Shown: in pieces, positions 19,258-29,466 of the stretch | How positions within the stretch are numbered: the first letter of the stretch is position 1 | Layout: each line of letters opens with the position of its first letter | DNA from: CAVVAL01 sp963740215 | Lineage (GTDB): Bacteria > Actinomycetota > Actinomycetes > Mycobacteriales > Cryptosporangiaceae | NCBI GenBank assembly: GCA_963740215.1 | Contig: CAVUDJ010000019.1 | Location: forward strand, 744,001 to 808,000 | Reading direction: 5' to 3' | Length of the DNA: 64,000 nucleotides | Notes under the pieces: model-generated | Database searches by the model: none | What the model was told of the DNA's origin: nothing | Seen by the model: the letters and a program-made list of their open reading frames with translations, nothing else | Position numbers and translations under genes: made by a program

Positions 19258-20382
19258 CTAGTCGGCGACGTCGTCCAGAAGGGTCGCGAACCGCTTGGCG
19301 GTTTCGTCCCAGCTGAAGCTGGCGGCGTGTGCCCGGGCGGCGCTGCCCATGTCGGCGCAGAGCGTCTCGTCGGCCAGGAGAGTGCGGCAGGCGGCGATGA
19401 ACTGGTCCTCGTCGTCGGCCAGCATGCCCGTCTGCCCGTCCACGACGGACTCGGCGACGCCGCCCGCGTACCGGAACGCCACCGTCGGGGTGCCGTGGCT
19501 GGCGGCTTCGATGACGGACAGGCCCCAGCCTTCCTTGAGCGACGGTACGAGGTGCAGCCAGGACCGGCCGAGCAGCTCGTGCTTCTCCTCGTCGCTGATG
19601 AAGCCGGCGAAGCGGACCCGGCCGGCGACGCCGAGCCTCTCGGCCTCCTCGCGCAACGGGTCGAGCCACCAGCCGCGTCCGGCGACGACGAGTTCGGCGT
19701 CCGGGTAGTCGTCTGAGAGCGCGGCGAGGGCGCGGATCGCGACCTCCACCTGCTTGTGCGGCACCAGCCGGCCGAGAACGAGCAGGGTGGGCCGCTCGGT
19801 GCGCGGGTGTGGCGGTCCGAGGACTTCGGGAGTCCCGTTGTGGATGATCGAGATCCGGTCGGTGTCGACGCCGAGTTCGACGAGTTCGTCGCGGCTGACC
19901 TCGGACACGGTGACGTAGCGGTTGCGGCGGTGCACCCAGGGGGACAGGCGCGACTCGACCCACCAGCCGAACCGTGCGGCGAGCGGCCCGAGGACGACCC
20001 GCCACTGCTCGCGGTGCGTGTGGTGGACCAGCAGGACGACCGGGATCCGCGCGTACAGCTGGGCCAGGAACGGCAGCCCGTTCTGGACGTCGACCACGAC
20101 GTCCGGCCGGCCGAGGCGTCCGCGCAGGTACTCCCAGGCGGCGCGGGCGTAGACCGAGCGGTGGGCGCCGCGCCGGACGATAACGACGCCGTCGGCGGTG
20201 ACCTCGTCGGCCGGCGCGAGCGCGTGGGCGGCGCAGAAGATCGTGACCTGGTGACCCCGCCTGACTAGCGCAGCGGCGACTTCCTCAGCGTAGAGTTCCG
20301 ACCCACCCCCCTCGGGGTTGCGGGTGTCACGCCAGTTCAAAATGAGCACGGAGGGTGGCGACGAAGCTGGTGTCAGTTCCAC
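19258..20382 (-). CDS. GT4-family glycosyltransferase
   Basis: This is a GT-B-fold retaining glycosyltransferase of 374 residues. The N-terminal domain begins SVLILNWRDTRNPEGGGSELY, typical of the GT4 group near mycobacterial Rv0225. The donor-binding domain shows LLVLGRLVPHKQVEVAIRAL near residue 210 and the SLKEGWGLSVIEAASHGTP motif (EX7E) near 285. It should transfer a sugar from an NDP-donor to a lipid or polysaccharide acceptor on the cytoplasmic face. GTG start at 20382, divergent from the methyltransferase with 91 bp between. Confidence 0.9.
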   Translation of the reverse strand: MELTPASSPPSVLILNWRDTRNPEGGGSELYAEEVAAALVRRGHQVTIFCAAHALAPADEVTADGVVIVRRGAHRSVYARAAWEYLRGRLGRPDVVVDVQNGLPFLAQLYARIPVVLLVHHTHREQWRVVLGPLAARFGWWVESRLSPWVHRRNRYVTVSEVSRDELVELGVDTDRISIIHNGTPEVLGPPHPRTERPTLLVLGRLVPHKQVEVAIRALAALSDDYPDAELVVAGRGWWLDPLREEAERLGVAGRVRFAGFISDEEKHELLGRSWLHLVPSLKEGWGLSVIEAASHGTPTVAFRYAGGVAESVVDGQTGMLADDEDQFIAACRTLLADETLCADMGSAARAHAASFSWDETAKRFATLLDDVAD

Positions 20383-20406
20383 GCCACACTCTCCCTACCT
20401 GCGAGT

Positions 20407-20456
20407 AGAACTGCTCAGTAACCTTGGCCGCACACCGTAGGACAAACACTTGTAAC
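20407..20456 (+). promoter_or_regulatory. GTNAC-type repeats in the glycosyltransferase/methyltransferase divergent promoter
   Basis: AGAAC (20407) and GTAAC (20418) are 11 bp apart; a further GTAAC is at 20452. They sit in the 91-bp gap between divergent genes. The first half-site is weak, so confidence is modest. Confidence 0.35.
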
Positions 20457-20473
20457 AAGGAAGAGGGAGTTGT

Positions 20474-21214
20474 GTGATCGAGACCGACGCACTGACACCC
20501 GGCACGCTCCGTCGGTCGATCGCGCTGTTTCAGGCATTTCGGGTAGAACAGACCGATCCGGACCGGTTCTACGGCCTGCTCGCCGCAGACTCCGTCCGCC
20601 AGTTGGGGCAGTACACCGACCTCGCCGGTCGGCGCGTGCTCGACGTGGGCGGCGGCCCCGGCTACTTCGCCGACGCGTTCGCCGCGGCGGGCGCGCAGTA
20701 CGCCGCGATCGACGCCGACCTCGGTGAGCTGTCGGCCCGGTCGGAGCCCGGCGTGGGCACGATCCTGGGCAGCGGCACCGCGCTCCCGATCCGTACCGAC
20801 GCCATGGACATCTGCTACTCCAGCAACGTCCTGGAGCACGTGGACGAGCCGGAGCGGATGGCGGCCGAGATGGTCCGGGTGACGAAGCCCGGCGGCACGG
20901 TCTTCCTCTCGTACACCACGTGGCTGTCGCCGTGGGGCGGCCACGAGACGGCGCCGTGGCACTACCTCGGCGGTGATTACGCCGCCCGCCGGTACGAGCG
21001 CATGATGGGCAAGCGCCCGAAGAACCGGTTCGGCGAGAGCCTGTTCGCGGTGTCCGCCGGCCGGATGATGCGCTGGGCACGCAAGCGCGACGACGTCGAG
21101 GTCGTCCGGGTCATGCCGCGGTACCACCCGAGCTGGGCGCGATGGGTCGTTCACGTCCCTGGCGTCCGCGAGGTGGCGGTGTGGAACCTCGCCCTGGTAC
21201 TCAGGGTGCGATGA
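20474..21214 (+). CDS. Class I SAM-dependent methyltransferase (Rv0224c-type)
   Basis: The 246-residue enzyme carries SAM-binding motif I, VLDVGGGPGYFADAFAAAGA (near residue 54), the acidic motif II AIDAD, and the UbiE/methyltransf_11 segment CYSSNVLEHVDEPERMAAEM. GGTVFLSYTTWLSPWGGHETAPWHYLGG is typical of the family beside the mycobacterial arabinan genes. GTG start after GGAAGAGGGAG. The stop overlaps the aftD start (ATGA), so the two are translationally coupled. The methyl acceptor is unknown; an envelope lipid or glycan is likely from context. Confidence 0.88.
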   Translation: MIETDALTPGTLRRSIALFQAFRVEQTDPDRFYGLLAADSVRQLGQYTDLAGRRVLDVGGGPGYFADAFAAAGAQYAAIDADLGELSARSEPGVGTILGSGTALPIRTDAMDICYSSNVLEHVDEPERMAAEMVRVTKPGGTVFLSYTTWLSPWGGHETAPWHYLGGDYAARRYERMMGKRPKNRFGESLFAVSAGRMMRWARKRDDVEVVRVMPRYHPSWARWVVHVPGVREVAVWNLALVLRVR

Positions 21215-24200
21215 CGGCGTCCGCACTTCTTGGCATCGTGCCCGACGTAGGGCCGGCGGAGGAGGCCGCCGCCCGGATGGCTCGCACGGTCCACCGGCTG
21301 CGCGTCATCGCCGCGTGTGCCGCGCTGACCGCGCTGGCGTTCCTCCAGGCGCCGGGCCTCACGGTCGGTGACACGAAGGTCGACCTCGCTGTCGACCCGG
21401 CGTTCCTGCTCGGCCGCTCGCTGCACCTGTGGGATCCGTCCGGCTCGCTCGGCCAGGTGCAGAACCAGGCGTACGGCTACCTGTGGCCGATGGGCCCGTT
21501 CTTCCTCTTCGGCGACGTGCTCGAAGTGCCGGCGTGGGCGGTCCAGCGGCTGTGGTGGGCGTTGCTGCTGTGCGTCGCGTTCCTGGGCATCGTCCGGCTC
21601 GCGGACAAGCTCGGGATCGGCACCCCGCCCACGCGCATCGTCGCCGGCCTGGCTTTCGCGCTGGCTCCCCGCTTCCTCATCTCGCTCGGGCCGATCTCGA
21701 TCGAGGCGTGGCCGTCGGCGCTCGCCCCGTGGGTGCTGATCCCGCTGGTCGGCGTGGCGCAGGGGGCCGCGCTGTGGCGCAGCGCCGCCCGGTCGGCGAT
21801 CGCCATCGCCTGCATCGGCGGCGTCAACGCGGCGGCCGCAGCGGCGGTACTACCGCTCGGCGCGCTCTGGATCCTGACCCTGAAGCCGCGCGGCGTCGCG
21901 CTGCGGCTCGGCGCGTGGTGGACGCTGTTCACCGCGCTCGCCACGTTCTGGTGGATCGGTCCGCTGCTGCTGCTCGGCGAGTACAGCCCGCCGTTCCTGA
22001 ACTTCATCGAGACGGCGTCCGCGACGACGTTCCCCACCCACCTCGCCGAGGTCGTGCGCGGCACGTCGCACTGGGTGGCGTACATGGCCGACGGCGCCGG
22101 GCCGGTGTGGTTCGCCGGCTGGCTGATGGTGGCCAACCCGATCGTCATCATCGACACGGTCCTGCTCACGGTGCTGGGGCTGCTCGGCCTCGCCCGGCCC
22201 GGGATGCCGCACCGGGGCTGGCTGCTGTCGGGCGTGCTGGTCGGCATCGCCTGCGTCACGTTCGGCCACGTCGGCTCGATCGACGGCTTCTTCGCTGCTG
22301 AGCAGCGGGCGCTGCTCGACGGGGCGCTGGCGCCGTTGCGCAACGTCCACAAGTACGACGTGATCCTGCGGCTGCCGCTTGCGCTCGGCCTCGCGCACAT
22401 GTTCGGGCTGCTCGGTCGCGCCGCCGTGGGCTGGCGGTCGCGGCAGACCGCCCGCCACGTCGCCCCGATCCGGCGCGGCATGATCCTGGTGCTGCGCCCG
22501 GCGATCCTCTACGGCCTGGCGATCGTCGCCCTGCTCGGCACGGCCACCCCGGCGCTGGCGCGCGCGATCCCCACCCGCGGCAGCTTCACCGAGGTACCCA
22601 GCTACTGGAAGGCCGCCGCCGGCTGGCTGGACGACCAGCCCGAGGCCGGCACCGTGCTGGTGGTCCCGGCGTCGAACTTCGGTGACTACACGTGGGGCCG
22701 CACCACCGACGAGATCCTGCAGCCGCTGCTGCGCCGCCCGTGGGCGGTGCGCAACGCGATCCCGCTCGCGCCGCCCGGCACGATCCGCATGCTGGACGCG
22801 ATCGAGCAGCGCATCGCCAACGGCGAGGGCTCGCCGGGCCTCGCCGAGGTTCTGAACCGTGCCGGCGTGAAGTACCTGTTCCTGCGGAATGACCTGGCCT
22901 ACGGCGTCACCGGCGCGGCGCGGCCGATGCTCGTGCACCAGGCCCTGGAACGCTCGCCCGGCATCGGGTACGTGCGCGGCTTCGGCCCCGACATCGGCGG
23001 CACCGCGAAGGCTGCCACCTACGTCGACCAGGGGCTCGAACGTCCACTACCGGCGGTCGAGATCTACGAGGTCCGCCGCGACACCGACACGCGCCGTCGC
23101 CTACCCGGCCAGCGGCGTCACCGAGGTCGTCGGCGGCCCCGAGTCGATGCTGCAACTCGCCGAGGCCGACGAGTTGGGCCCCGGCCCGGTCGTGCTGGCC
23201 GGCGACAAACCGGCGTCGCTCCCGACGTTCCGCACCGCGCTGACCGACGGACTGCGCCGCCGCGAGGTCGCGTTCGGGCAGCTGCACGGCGCCTCGGCGA
23301 CGATGAGCGCCGCCGAGCCGTTCCGCATCGAGGCGCCCACCCACGACTACCTGCCGCCGTGGCCCGAGATACCGCAGACGGTCGCCCGGTACCTGGGCGT
23401 CCAGGCGGTGGAGGCGTCCAGCTCGCGGTCGGACGCCACGACGTTCGGCGGCCCGATGCCCGAGCACATGCCGTACTCGGCGATCGACGGCGACCCGAAC
23501 ACGTCGTGGCGGTCGGACCCGGGCCGTGATCCGCAGCAGCAGTGGTGGCGGGTGCGCTTCGCCAACCCGGTGAAGCTGACGCAGATCGGCATCACCTTCG
23601 ACAGCACTATCCAGCCCCCGCTCGGCCGCATCCGGGTCACCACCGACGAGGGCAGCGTCGAGTCGAGCGTCGCGGACAACACCACCGCCGTGGTGCTGCC
23701 CGACGAGCACACCACCCTGACTCTCCAGATCGACGTTCTCTCGACGATGACACCGGCTCGGGCCGCGTCGGTAGGGATCGTCGAGGTCGCGATTCCCGGC
23801 GTCACCGCAAGTCGCACGCTGGTCACTCCGGAGGTCGTCGCCGCTCGCCCGGTGCTGTCGTTCTCGCAGCTGGCGGGCCACCCGATGGGCTGCTTCACCG
23901 CCGCCCGTGACCGGCTCTGCGCGGCCGGGATCGCCCGCCCGTCCGAGGACGGCCGCACCCTCGACCGCACGTTCTCGCTCCAGCAGGACGCCATCTTCGG
24001 TGCGGCGATCCGGGTCCGGCCGCGTGCCGGCGACGCGCTCACCGCGCTGCTCGACACGAACCCGCCGGGGATCCAGGCCACCGCGTCCACGAGTTCCGTG
24101 ATCGACCCGGGTGGGCGCCCGGCGGCGGCCGTCGACAGGGACAGCGGCACCGCGTGGCTCGCGGCGCTCGGCGACTCGGAGCCGTCGTTGCGGCTGCGCT

Positions 24201-25585
24201 GGAAGCAGCCCGGCCCGGTCACCGGCCTCAAGCTGCACCGGAGCGCTGCGCTCGCCGCCTCGTTCCCGCTGCGGATCCGCGTCACCACCGGCGACGTGAA
24301 CATCGGCGTCGCGGTGGGCAACGACGGCGTCGCGAAGCTCCCGCAGCCGATCGTCACCGACGACCTGACGATCACGTTCACGGGACACGCGTTCACCCGC
24401 ACCATCGACCCGTACACGCGCAAGACCCTGCTCCTGCCGATCGGCGTGAGTGAGGTCGAGCTGCTGGGCATCCCGGACCCGCGCCGCGCCGACAACGCGG
24501 CTGCGCTGCTGCCGTTGCCGTGCGGATCCGGTCCGACCGTCTCGTCGGGCGGGCAGACCATGCGCACGGCCGTCACCGCCACCCGCCGCGAGCTGACGCA
24601 GCTCCGCGAGCTTGCGGCGGTGCCCTGCGGCATCACCAAAGAGATGTCGTTCATCTCCGGCGAGCAGCGCGTGGTCGTGAAGGGGAACGAGCTGTTCGAC
24701 GCGGTCGCGGCGACGTTCACGCCGATCACGCCCGGGGAGACGCCGTTCCCGCCGGCGCTGCGCACCGAAATCGTCCGTTGGGACTCCACTGACCGCGCGA
24801 TCACGGTGGCGGCGCGGTCCGAGAACGCGGTCCTGGCCGTCAAGGAGAACCGCAACGACGGCTGGGAGGCGAAGCTCGACGGGGTCGTGCTCGATCCGAT
24901 CACGCTCGACGGCTGGCAGCAGGGCTGGGTGCTCCCCAAGGGCGCCAAGGGCACGGTGGAGCTCACGTTCAAGCCCGACCAGCAGTACCGGGGCGCACTG
25001 GGTGTCGGTTTCGCGGGGCTGGCGTTCGTGGCGGTGCTCGCCGTGCTGCCCGCGCGACGGCGCCAGCGCCCGCTGCGGCCGGGCAGCGGCCGGTTGCTGC
25101 TCGGCGTGCTCGGGGCGGCGCTGCTGGCGCTGTTCGGCGGCGTATGGGCGGTCGCGTTGATGGTGGGGCTGACCTGCCTCGACGCGGCGGTGTACTGGTT
25201 CTGCCGGACGCGTACCACGCGGATGGTGCGCTGGATCGCGCCGGCCGGCCTGTACGCGCTGGCGGGCCTGCTGCTGGCCGCCCGGCCGTGGCCGTCGCCC
25301 GACTACCTCGGCGGCAGCACCGTCACGCAGGCCCTGGTGCTGGGGGTGCTGGTGTCGCTGTGGCTGGCGTGCGGCGCCGGCGAGTGGCTCGCGTGGACAA
25401 CCGCTGGAGCGGTTCTTCGACAAGATGGAAGCTCGCCGCCGCCACCAGAATCGTCACCACCGTCGTCAGAGCGAACAGCTCGAATCCAGCTCCCCGTGAA
25501 GATCGGGATGTCGCGGATCTCGCGGATGATGTCGAGCACCAGGACGTGCCAGAGGAAGATGCCGTACGAGATCTTGCCGAGGTAG
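21211..25585 (+). CDS. aftD: AftD-like alpha-(1->3)-arabinofuranosyltransferase (one +1 frame break)
   Basis: This is a very large membrane GT-C enzyme, about 1457 residues after correcting one extra base near 23093 (RDTDT continues as AVAYPASGVTEVVGG). The N-terminal GLTVGDTKVDLAVDPAFLL and LGQVQNQAYGYLWPMGPFF are AftD signatures (DUF3367 family). About a dozen helices precede a long exported region with two discoidin/CBM-like modules, marked by AIDGDPNTSWRSDP (near 755) and AAVDRDSGTAWLAAL (near 975); helices return at the C-terminus. AftD adds branching arabinofuranose to arabinogalactan/lipoarabinomannan. The last roughly 87 codons overlap the convergent acyltransferase antisense, so the true C-terminus is uncertain. 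Confidence 0.85.
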
Positions 25586-26569
25586 CCGATCGGCCGGGTG
25601 CCGAGTAGCAGCACGCTGACCCGACCGTCCCTCGGCGGGAACACCGCCGGCATGAGCAGGAACGTGGCGAACGCGGCGTAGAGGACCATCTTCACGATGT
25701 CCTCGCCGCTGGTGGGTGCCGCGGCGAGCGGGCGCGGGCCGGCCAGCGGAGTGGTGGCGACGGCCAGCAGCTGCCACCGCCACCGACCAGCAGGCGAGCG
25801 GCGCCGAGGCGATGTCGGCGACCGTGCGCCAGCGCCCGATGCGGCCCTCGCTCACGGCCACGTGCGTGACGGCGAGCGCCATGCCGGCGGCGAACCACAT
25901 CGTGTACGCCGGGAACCACAGGCCGGACGTGAACGGGTTCAGGTAGTCGCCGTTCTTGCCGAGGATGATCCAGGCGATGCTGATCGGGATCGACAGCGTC
26001 AGCAGCGCCAGCACCCGCCCCGGGCGCCACGGGCTGCCTTTCCGGCCGGCCAGCGTGAGCAGCGCCAGCAGCGGCAGTGCCACGTAGAACGCGACCTCGG
26101 TGCAGAGGCTCCAGGTCTGCGAGAGGCCGTCCCGCAGGTCGGCCGAGTCGTAGATCTGCGTGAGCGTGAGGTGCCTGGCCCAGTCGAGGGCCGTGGCGTC
26201 ACGGTTGCTCTGCAGCCCCAGCAGGCTCGCCACCACGAGCAGCCAGTACGCGGGCAGGATGCGGGGCGCGCGGCGGATCAGGTAGCGCGGGGTGGACACC
26301 GCCGGGCCGGACGACGCGCGGGCGGCGACGTACGGCCGGAACAGCAGGAAGCCGGACAGGACGAAGAACACCGCGACGCCGACGTCGAGTCGGCCGAGCA
26401 GGCCGCTGAAGGGCCCGCCCTGGGTGCGGCCGGTGACGAACGCGACGTGCGTCGCGACGACCATGAGCGCCCCAACGGCGCGGAACGCGTCAAGCGCCGC
26501 AAATCGGGGCGCACCCGGCGTCCCTAGAGGCACAGTTGGTGCGTTCGCACGCACATCGACCGTCACCAC
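25323..26569 (-). CDS. Membrane acyltransferase family 3 (two +1 frame breaks)
   Basis: This is an OafA-like acyltransferase that O-acylates extracytoplasmic sugars. The motif FAALDAFRAVGALMVVATHVAFV near residue 25 carries the conserved arginine/histidine, and about ten helices follow with SQTWSLCTEVAFYVALPLLALL. Family sequence is continuous only across two one-base insertions: near 25776 (VAVAA continues as LAVATTPLAGPRPLA) and near 25490 (GSWIR continues as LFALTTVVTILVAASFHLVEEPLQRL). The corrected protein is about 414 residues and ends at 25323. The GTG at 26569 follows GGAGG by 7 bp. It corresponds in place to mycobacterial Rv0228. Confidence 0.82.
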
Positions 26570-26625
26570 GTGGCGACCTCCCGAACAATGGCTCCGGCGG
26601 TACAGGTACGCGACCGTACCCGGAG

Positions 26626-26685
26626 GTAACAGCCGAGTCACTGCGCTGGCGGAAAGGCTCCCCAAGAATGTGACTCACTGGTAAC
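26626..26685. promoter_or_regulatory. Two GTNAC repeat pairs in the acyltransferase/DUF3068 divergent promoter
   Basis: GTAAC (26626) and GTCAC (26637), then GTGAC (26670) and GTAAC (26681), form two pairs, each with 11-bp spacing, in the 181-bp gap between the divergent genes. This is among the clearest examples of the motif in the window and suggests joint control of both genes by an OmpR-family regulator. Confidence 0.5.
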
Positions 26686-26750
26686 CTCCCGCAAATCTTG
26701 CCAGCGCGGCGCCGATGCCCGCCGGTAGTGGTTCTGGAGAGGAAACCTCA

Positions 26751-27692
26751 ATGCGTCGTGTCGTCGGTGGCGTGCTCCTGGCGCTCGGGTCGTTCTTGAT
26801 AGTGGCGGCGTTGATGCTGCCCACCTACGCAGAGTCCGGGCTGGTGAAGATCCCGCTTGACCAGTTCTCCGAGACGGTCGCCGAGGCTGACGGCGCCACC
26901 GTCTTCTCCACGAAGACTTTCTCGGAGGAGCAGGGAGTCAAGCTGATCGCCACCCGCCGGGTCAAGGCCGACGTAAAGAACGGGTCGGCCGACCGGGTCG
27001 TGTTCGACGTGTTCCTCCGGGTCGAGAACCCGGCTCTGGAGGTCGACGACCCGAAGAACCGGGTGATCTCCGGCGGCACGGACCGGGTCGCCCTGGACCG
27101 CCGCACCTCCGAGGCGGTGGCCTGCTGCAACGAGAACGTGAACGGCGAGGACACCAAGCACAAGGGCCTGACCTACAAGTTCCCGTTCAACACCGAGAAG
27201 AAGACCTACCAGTACTTCGACAACACCTCGCTGCGTACGTACCCGATCCGGTTCGTCGACACCGAAGAGGTCAACGGCCTCGAGGCCTACAAGTTCCAGA
27301 TGACCGTCGACCCGGTCGAGATCGGCAAGGTGCCGCTGGGCAAGGTGATCGACAAGAACAGCACCGAGGCCGACGCGCCGCGCTTCTACACCAACACCCG
27401 CACCATCTGGGTCGAGCCGCGCACCGGCGTGATCGTCAAGGGCCAGGAGGACCAGAAGCACACCGCCCGTGACAAGGACGGCGAGGACGCGATCACGCTC
27501 GTCGACGCGTCGCTGGTGTGGAACGACGAGACGATCGAGAAGCAGACCGGTGAGGCGAAGAAGTCGCTCGACCGGATCAACATGCTCACCAGGACGCTGC
27601 CCATCGCGCTCGGCATCGTCGGTGTGCTGCTCGCGGTGATCGGTCTCGTCCTGCTGCTCATGGGCCGGCGGCAGGCGGCGCCCCGGCACTGA
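26751..27692 (+). CDS. DUF3068 (PorA-like) membrane-anchored protein
   Basis: A 313-residue protein with an N-terminal hydrophobic segment (GGVLLALGSFLIVAALMLPTY), a large beta-rich exported domain, and a C-terminal helix near 286-308 (ALGIVGVLLAVIGLVLLLMG). The architecture and segments such as GLTYKFPFNTEKKTYQYFD match DUF3068 (mycobacterial Rv0227c type). The ATG at 26751 follows GGAGAGGAAA. It probably spans the membrane with the domain outside; no enzyme activity is indicated. A strong terminator follows. Confidence 0.85.
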   Translation: MRRVVGGVLLALGSFLIVAALMLPTYAESGLVKIPLDQFSETVAEADGATVFSTKTFSEEQGVKLIATRRVKADVKNGSADRVVFDVFLRVENPALEVDDPKNRVISGGTDRVALDRRTSEAVACCNENVNGEDTKHKGLTYKFPFNTEKKTYQYFDNTSLRTYPIRFVDTEEVNGLEAYKFQMTVDPVEIGKVPLGKVIDKNSTEADAPRFYTNTRTIWVEPRTGVIVKGQEDQKHTARDKDGEDAITLVDASLVWNDETIEKQTGEAKKSLDRINMLTRTLPIALGIVGVLLAVIGLVLLLMGRRQAAPRH

Positions 27693-27697
27693 GGCTC

Positions 27698-27737
27698 CAC
27701 GAGAAACGCCCCGGCCTCGGCCGGGGCGTTTCTCGTG
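27698..27737 (+). terminator. Rho-independent-type hairpin after the DUF3068 gene
   Basis: CACGAGAAACGCCCCGGCC (27698 on) pairs with GGCCGGGGCGTTTCTCGTG ending at 27737 with a 2-nt loop. It lies between convergent genes, so it can serve both. Confidence 0.88.
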
Positions 27738-27773
27738 TCTGCGGCGCGAGCGCGTGGCACCGCCCGCGGGAAG

Positions 27774-28529
27774 TCAGTGCGGCCAGACGGCCGGGTCGTG
27801 GCGGAAGATCCTGGTCAGCGGTCGTAGCCGGGCGACGATCAGCGTCTTGATCGTGAGGTTCCGGACGAACCATGGCAGCTGCGCGGACTGCCGCAGCACG
27901 TTGCCCACTCGACCGCCGGCACTGAGCGGCTCGCGGCGGTAGTGAGCCATCGAGCCGGCCCGCCCGACGTACCGGAACTGGGACCCGAAGAACAGCTCCA
28001 CCAGCAGCGCCAGCGTCACGCCGATCGCGCTGAACGAGTCGTGGATCAGCAGCGTGCCACCGGGAGCCACCCTGGCGCCCCAGTCGCGGATGTCGTCGGC
28101 TGCAGGGCGGAACCGGTGTGCGCCGTCGATGTAGAGCAGGTCGATGCCGCCCTCGACGTCGGCCAGCGCCGCGTTGCTGAACTTCCGTACGTGCCTGACC
28201 CGGTCGGCGACCCCGGCGTCCGCCAGGTTCTTCCAGAACACGACGTTGTCCTCGGCGGCCTCCTCGGCGAAGCCCTCGATCTCCTGCGGACCCCGGTCGT
28301 TGCCGGCGTGCGGGTCGATCGCGACGAGTTCGGCGTCGGCCGGCGCGGCCTTCGTGAGGACGATCAGCGACCGGCCACGGAAGCTGCCGATCTCGACGAC
28401 GCGAGCCGCGGGTGCGAGCGCACCGGCGCTGTCCCAGAGCAGGCGCGCCTGAGCGGGGGTCATCCACCCTTCGACGTCACGGACCGAGGCGAGGACCTCG
28501 TCGAAGCTGGTGGGTCGGGTGTTCGTCAT
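27774..28529 (-). CDS. Class I SAM-dependent methyltransferase (methyltransf_24 type)
   Basis: The 251-residue protein has motif I VVEIGSFRGRSLIVL near residue 45, AIDPHAGND as the ribose-binding acidic loop, and the methyltransf_24 hallmark IDLLYIDGAHRFRPAADDIRDW near 130, with GGTLLIHDSFS after it. Such enzymes, including CmcI relatives, often methylate sugar or secondary-metabolite hydroxyls. It lies 39 bp downstream of another methyltransferase on the same strand, so the two are probably one operon. The acceptor is unknown. Confidence 0.85.
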   Translation of the reverse strand: MTNTRPTSFDEVLASVRDVEGWMTPAQARLLWDSAGALAPAARVVEIGSFRGRSLIVLTKAAPADAELVAIDPHAGNDRGPQEIEGFAEEAAEDNVVFWKNLADAGVADRVRHVRKFSNAALADVEGGIDLLYIDGAHRFRPAADDIRDWGARVAPGGTLLIHDSFSAIGVTLALLVELFFGSQFRYVGRAGSMAHYRREPLSAGGRVGNVLRQSAQLPWFVRNLTIKTLIVARLRPLTRIFRHDPAVWPH

Positions 28530-28568
28530 GGGCGACTCGCGGGGTGAGGGGACAGCGTGGCCGGGATC

Positions 28569-29411
28569 TTACTGGCCAGTAGTGGCAGTGGCACCACGCT
28601 TGTCGCAGACGAAGATCGCGGTACCGGGCATGAGGCCGCCGCGCAGCGGGCTCCACTGGCCCCACACGCGGGTGTGGTCGGCGGGCCACTCCGGCTCGAT
28701 CACGTCGGTGAGGATGAACCCGGCGGCGACGATCTCGCGGATTCGGTCGCCGAGCGTGCGGTGGTGCTCGACGTACGTGGCCTGGCCCGCGCCGTCGATC
28801 TCCACGTACGGCGTGCGGTCGAAGTACGAGCTGTGCACCGTGAGCCCGTCGGGGCCGGGATCGTCCGGGAAGATCCACCGCATCGGGTGCGTCACCGAGA
28901 ACACCCACCGCCCGCCCGGACGCAGCACCCGCGCCACCTCGCGCATGAGCCGCGCCGAGTCGGCGACGAACGGCACCGCGCCGAACGCCGAACACGCGAG
29001 GTCGAACGTCCCGGACCGGAACGGCAGATGCTCGGCGTCCGCCTGGACGAGAGGCACCGTGACGCCGCTGCGCTCCGCCGCTTCGACCGCGTGCCGCAGC
29101 ATCCCGGCGGACAGGTCGAACGCGGCGACGCGCGCGCCCTGCGTGGCCAGCCACCGCGCGCAGGGCGCCGATCCACAGCCAACCTCAAGAACGGCCTTCC
29201 CGGCGACGTCGCCCAGCAGGCGCGCGCTGGACTCGGTGACCCTCTCGGGGCACCACATGAACTCGACGTCGCGCAGGAACTCGCCGTGAGTGGCCAGGTA
29301 CGCGTCCGCGTCGGCGTCCCACCAGAGCCGGTTCGCCCGGCTGCTCTCCGCCGAACCGGCGCCGCGCTTCGACACCCCGACGGTGCCGAGCCGGCTGGTA
29401 GCGCTTTCCAT
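28569..29411 (-). CDS. Class I SAM-dependent methyltransferase (methyltransf_11/UbiE type)
   Basis: The 280-residue protein contains motif I VLEVGCGSAPCARWLATQGA near 72-90, VAAFDLSAGML (motif II) and PGGRWVFSVTHPMRW (motif III region). The N-terminal NRLWWDADADAYLATHGEFL and C-terminal EPEWPADHTRVWGQWSPLRG are common in actinobacterial members of unknown substrate. ATG start at 29411 with GGGAGGCGGGG upstream. It is divergent from the DUF4185-like gene (55 bp gap) and first in a two-methyltransferase operon. Confidence 0.87.
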   Translation of the reverse strand: MESATSRLGTVGVSKRGAGSAESSRANRLWWDADADAYLATHGEFLRDVEFMWCPERVTESSARLLGDVAGKAVLEVGCGSAPCARWLATQGARVAAFDLSAGMLRHAVEAAERSGVTVPLVQADAEHLPFRSGTFDLACSAFGAVPFVADSARLMREVARVLRPGGRWVFSVTHPMRWIFPDDPGPDGLTVHSSYFDRTPYVEIDGAGQATYVEHHRTLGDRIREIVAAGFILTDVIEPEWPADHTRVWGQWSPLRGGLMPGTAIFVCDKRGATATTGQ

Positions 29412-29466
29412 CGCCCCGCCTCCCGAATAGAGGGTCCAGAGTATGTCCGCCTGCTAGCTTCCGTGC

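Noticed and set aside
22907..25423. 838-codon minus-strand frame opposite aftD
   Set aside because: It is an antisense shadow of high-GC coding DNA; its composition is Arg/Asp/Gln-heavy with no motif, while the plus strand carries AftD hallmarks.
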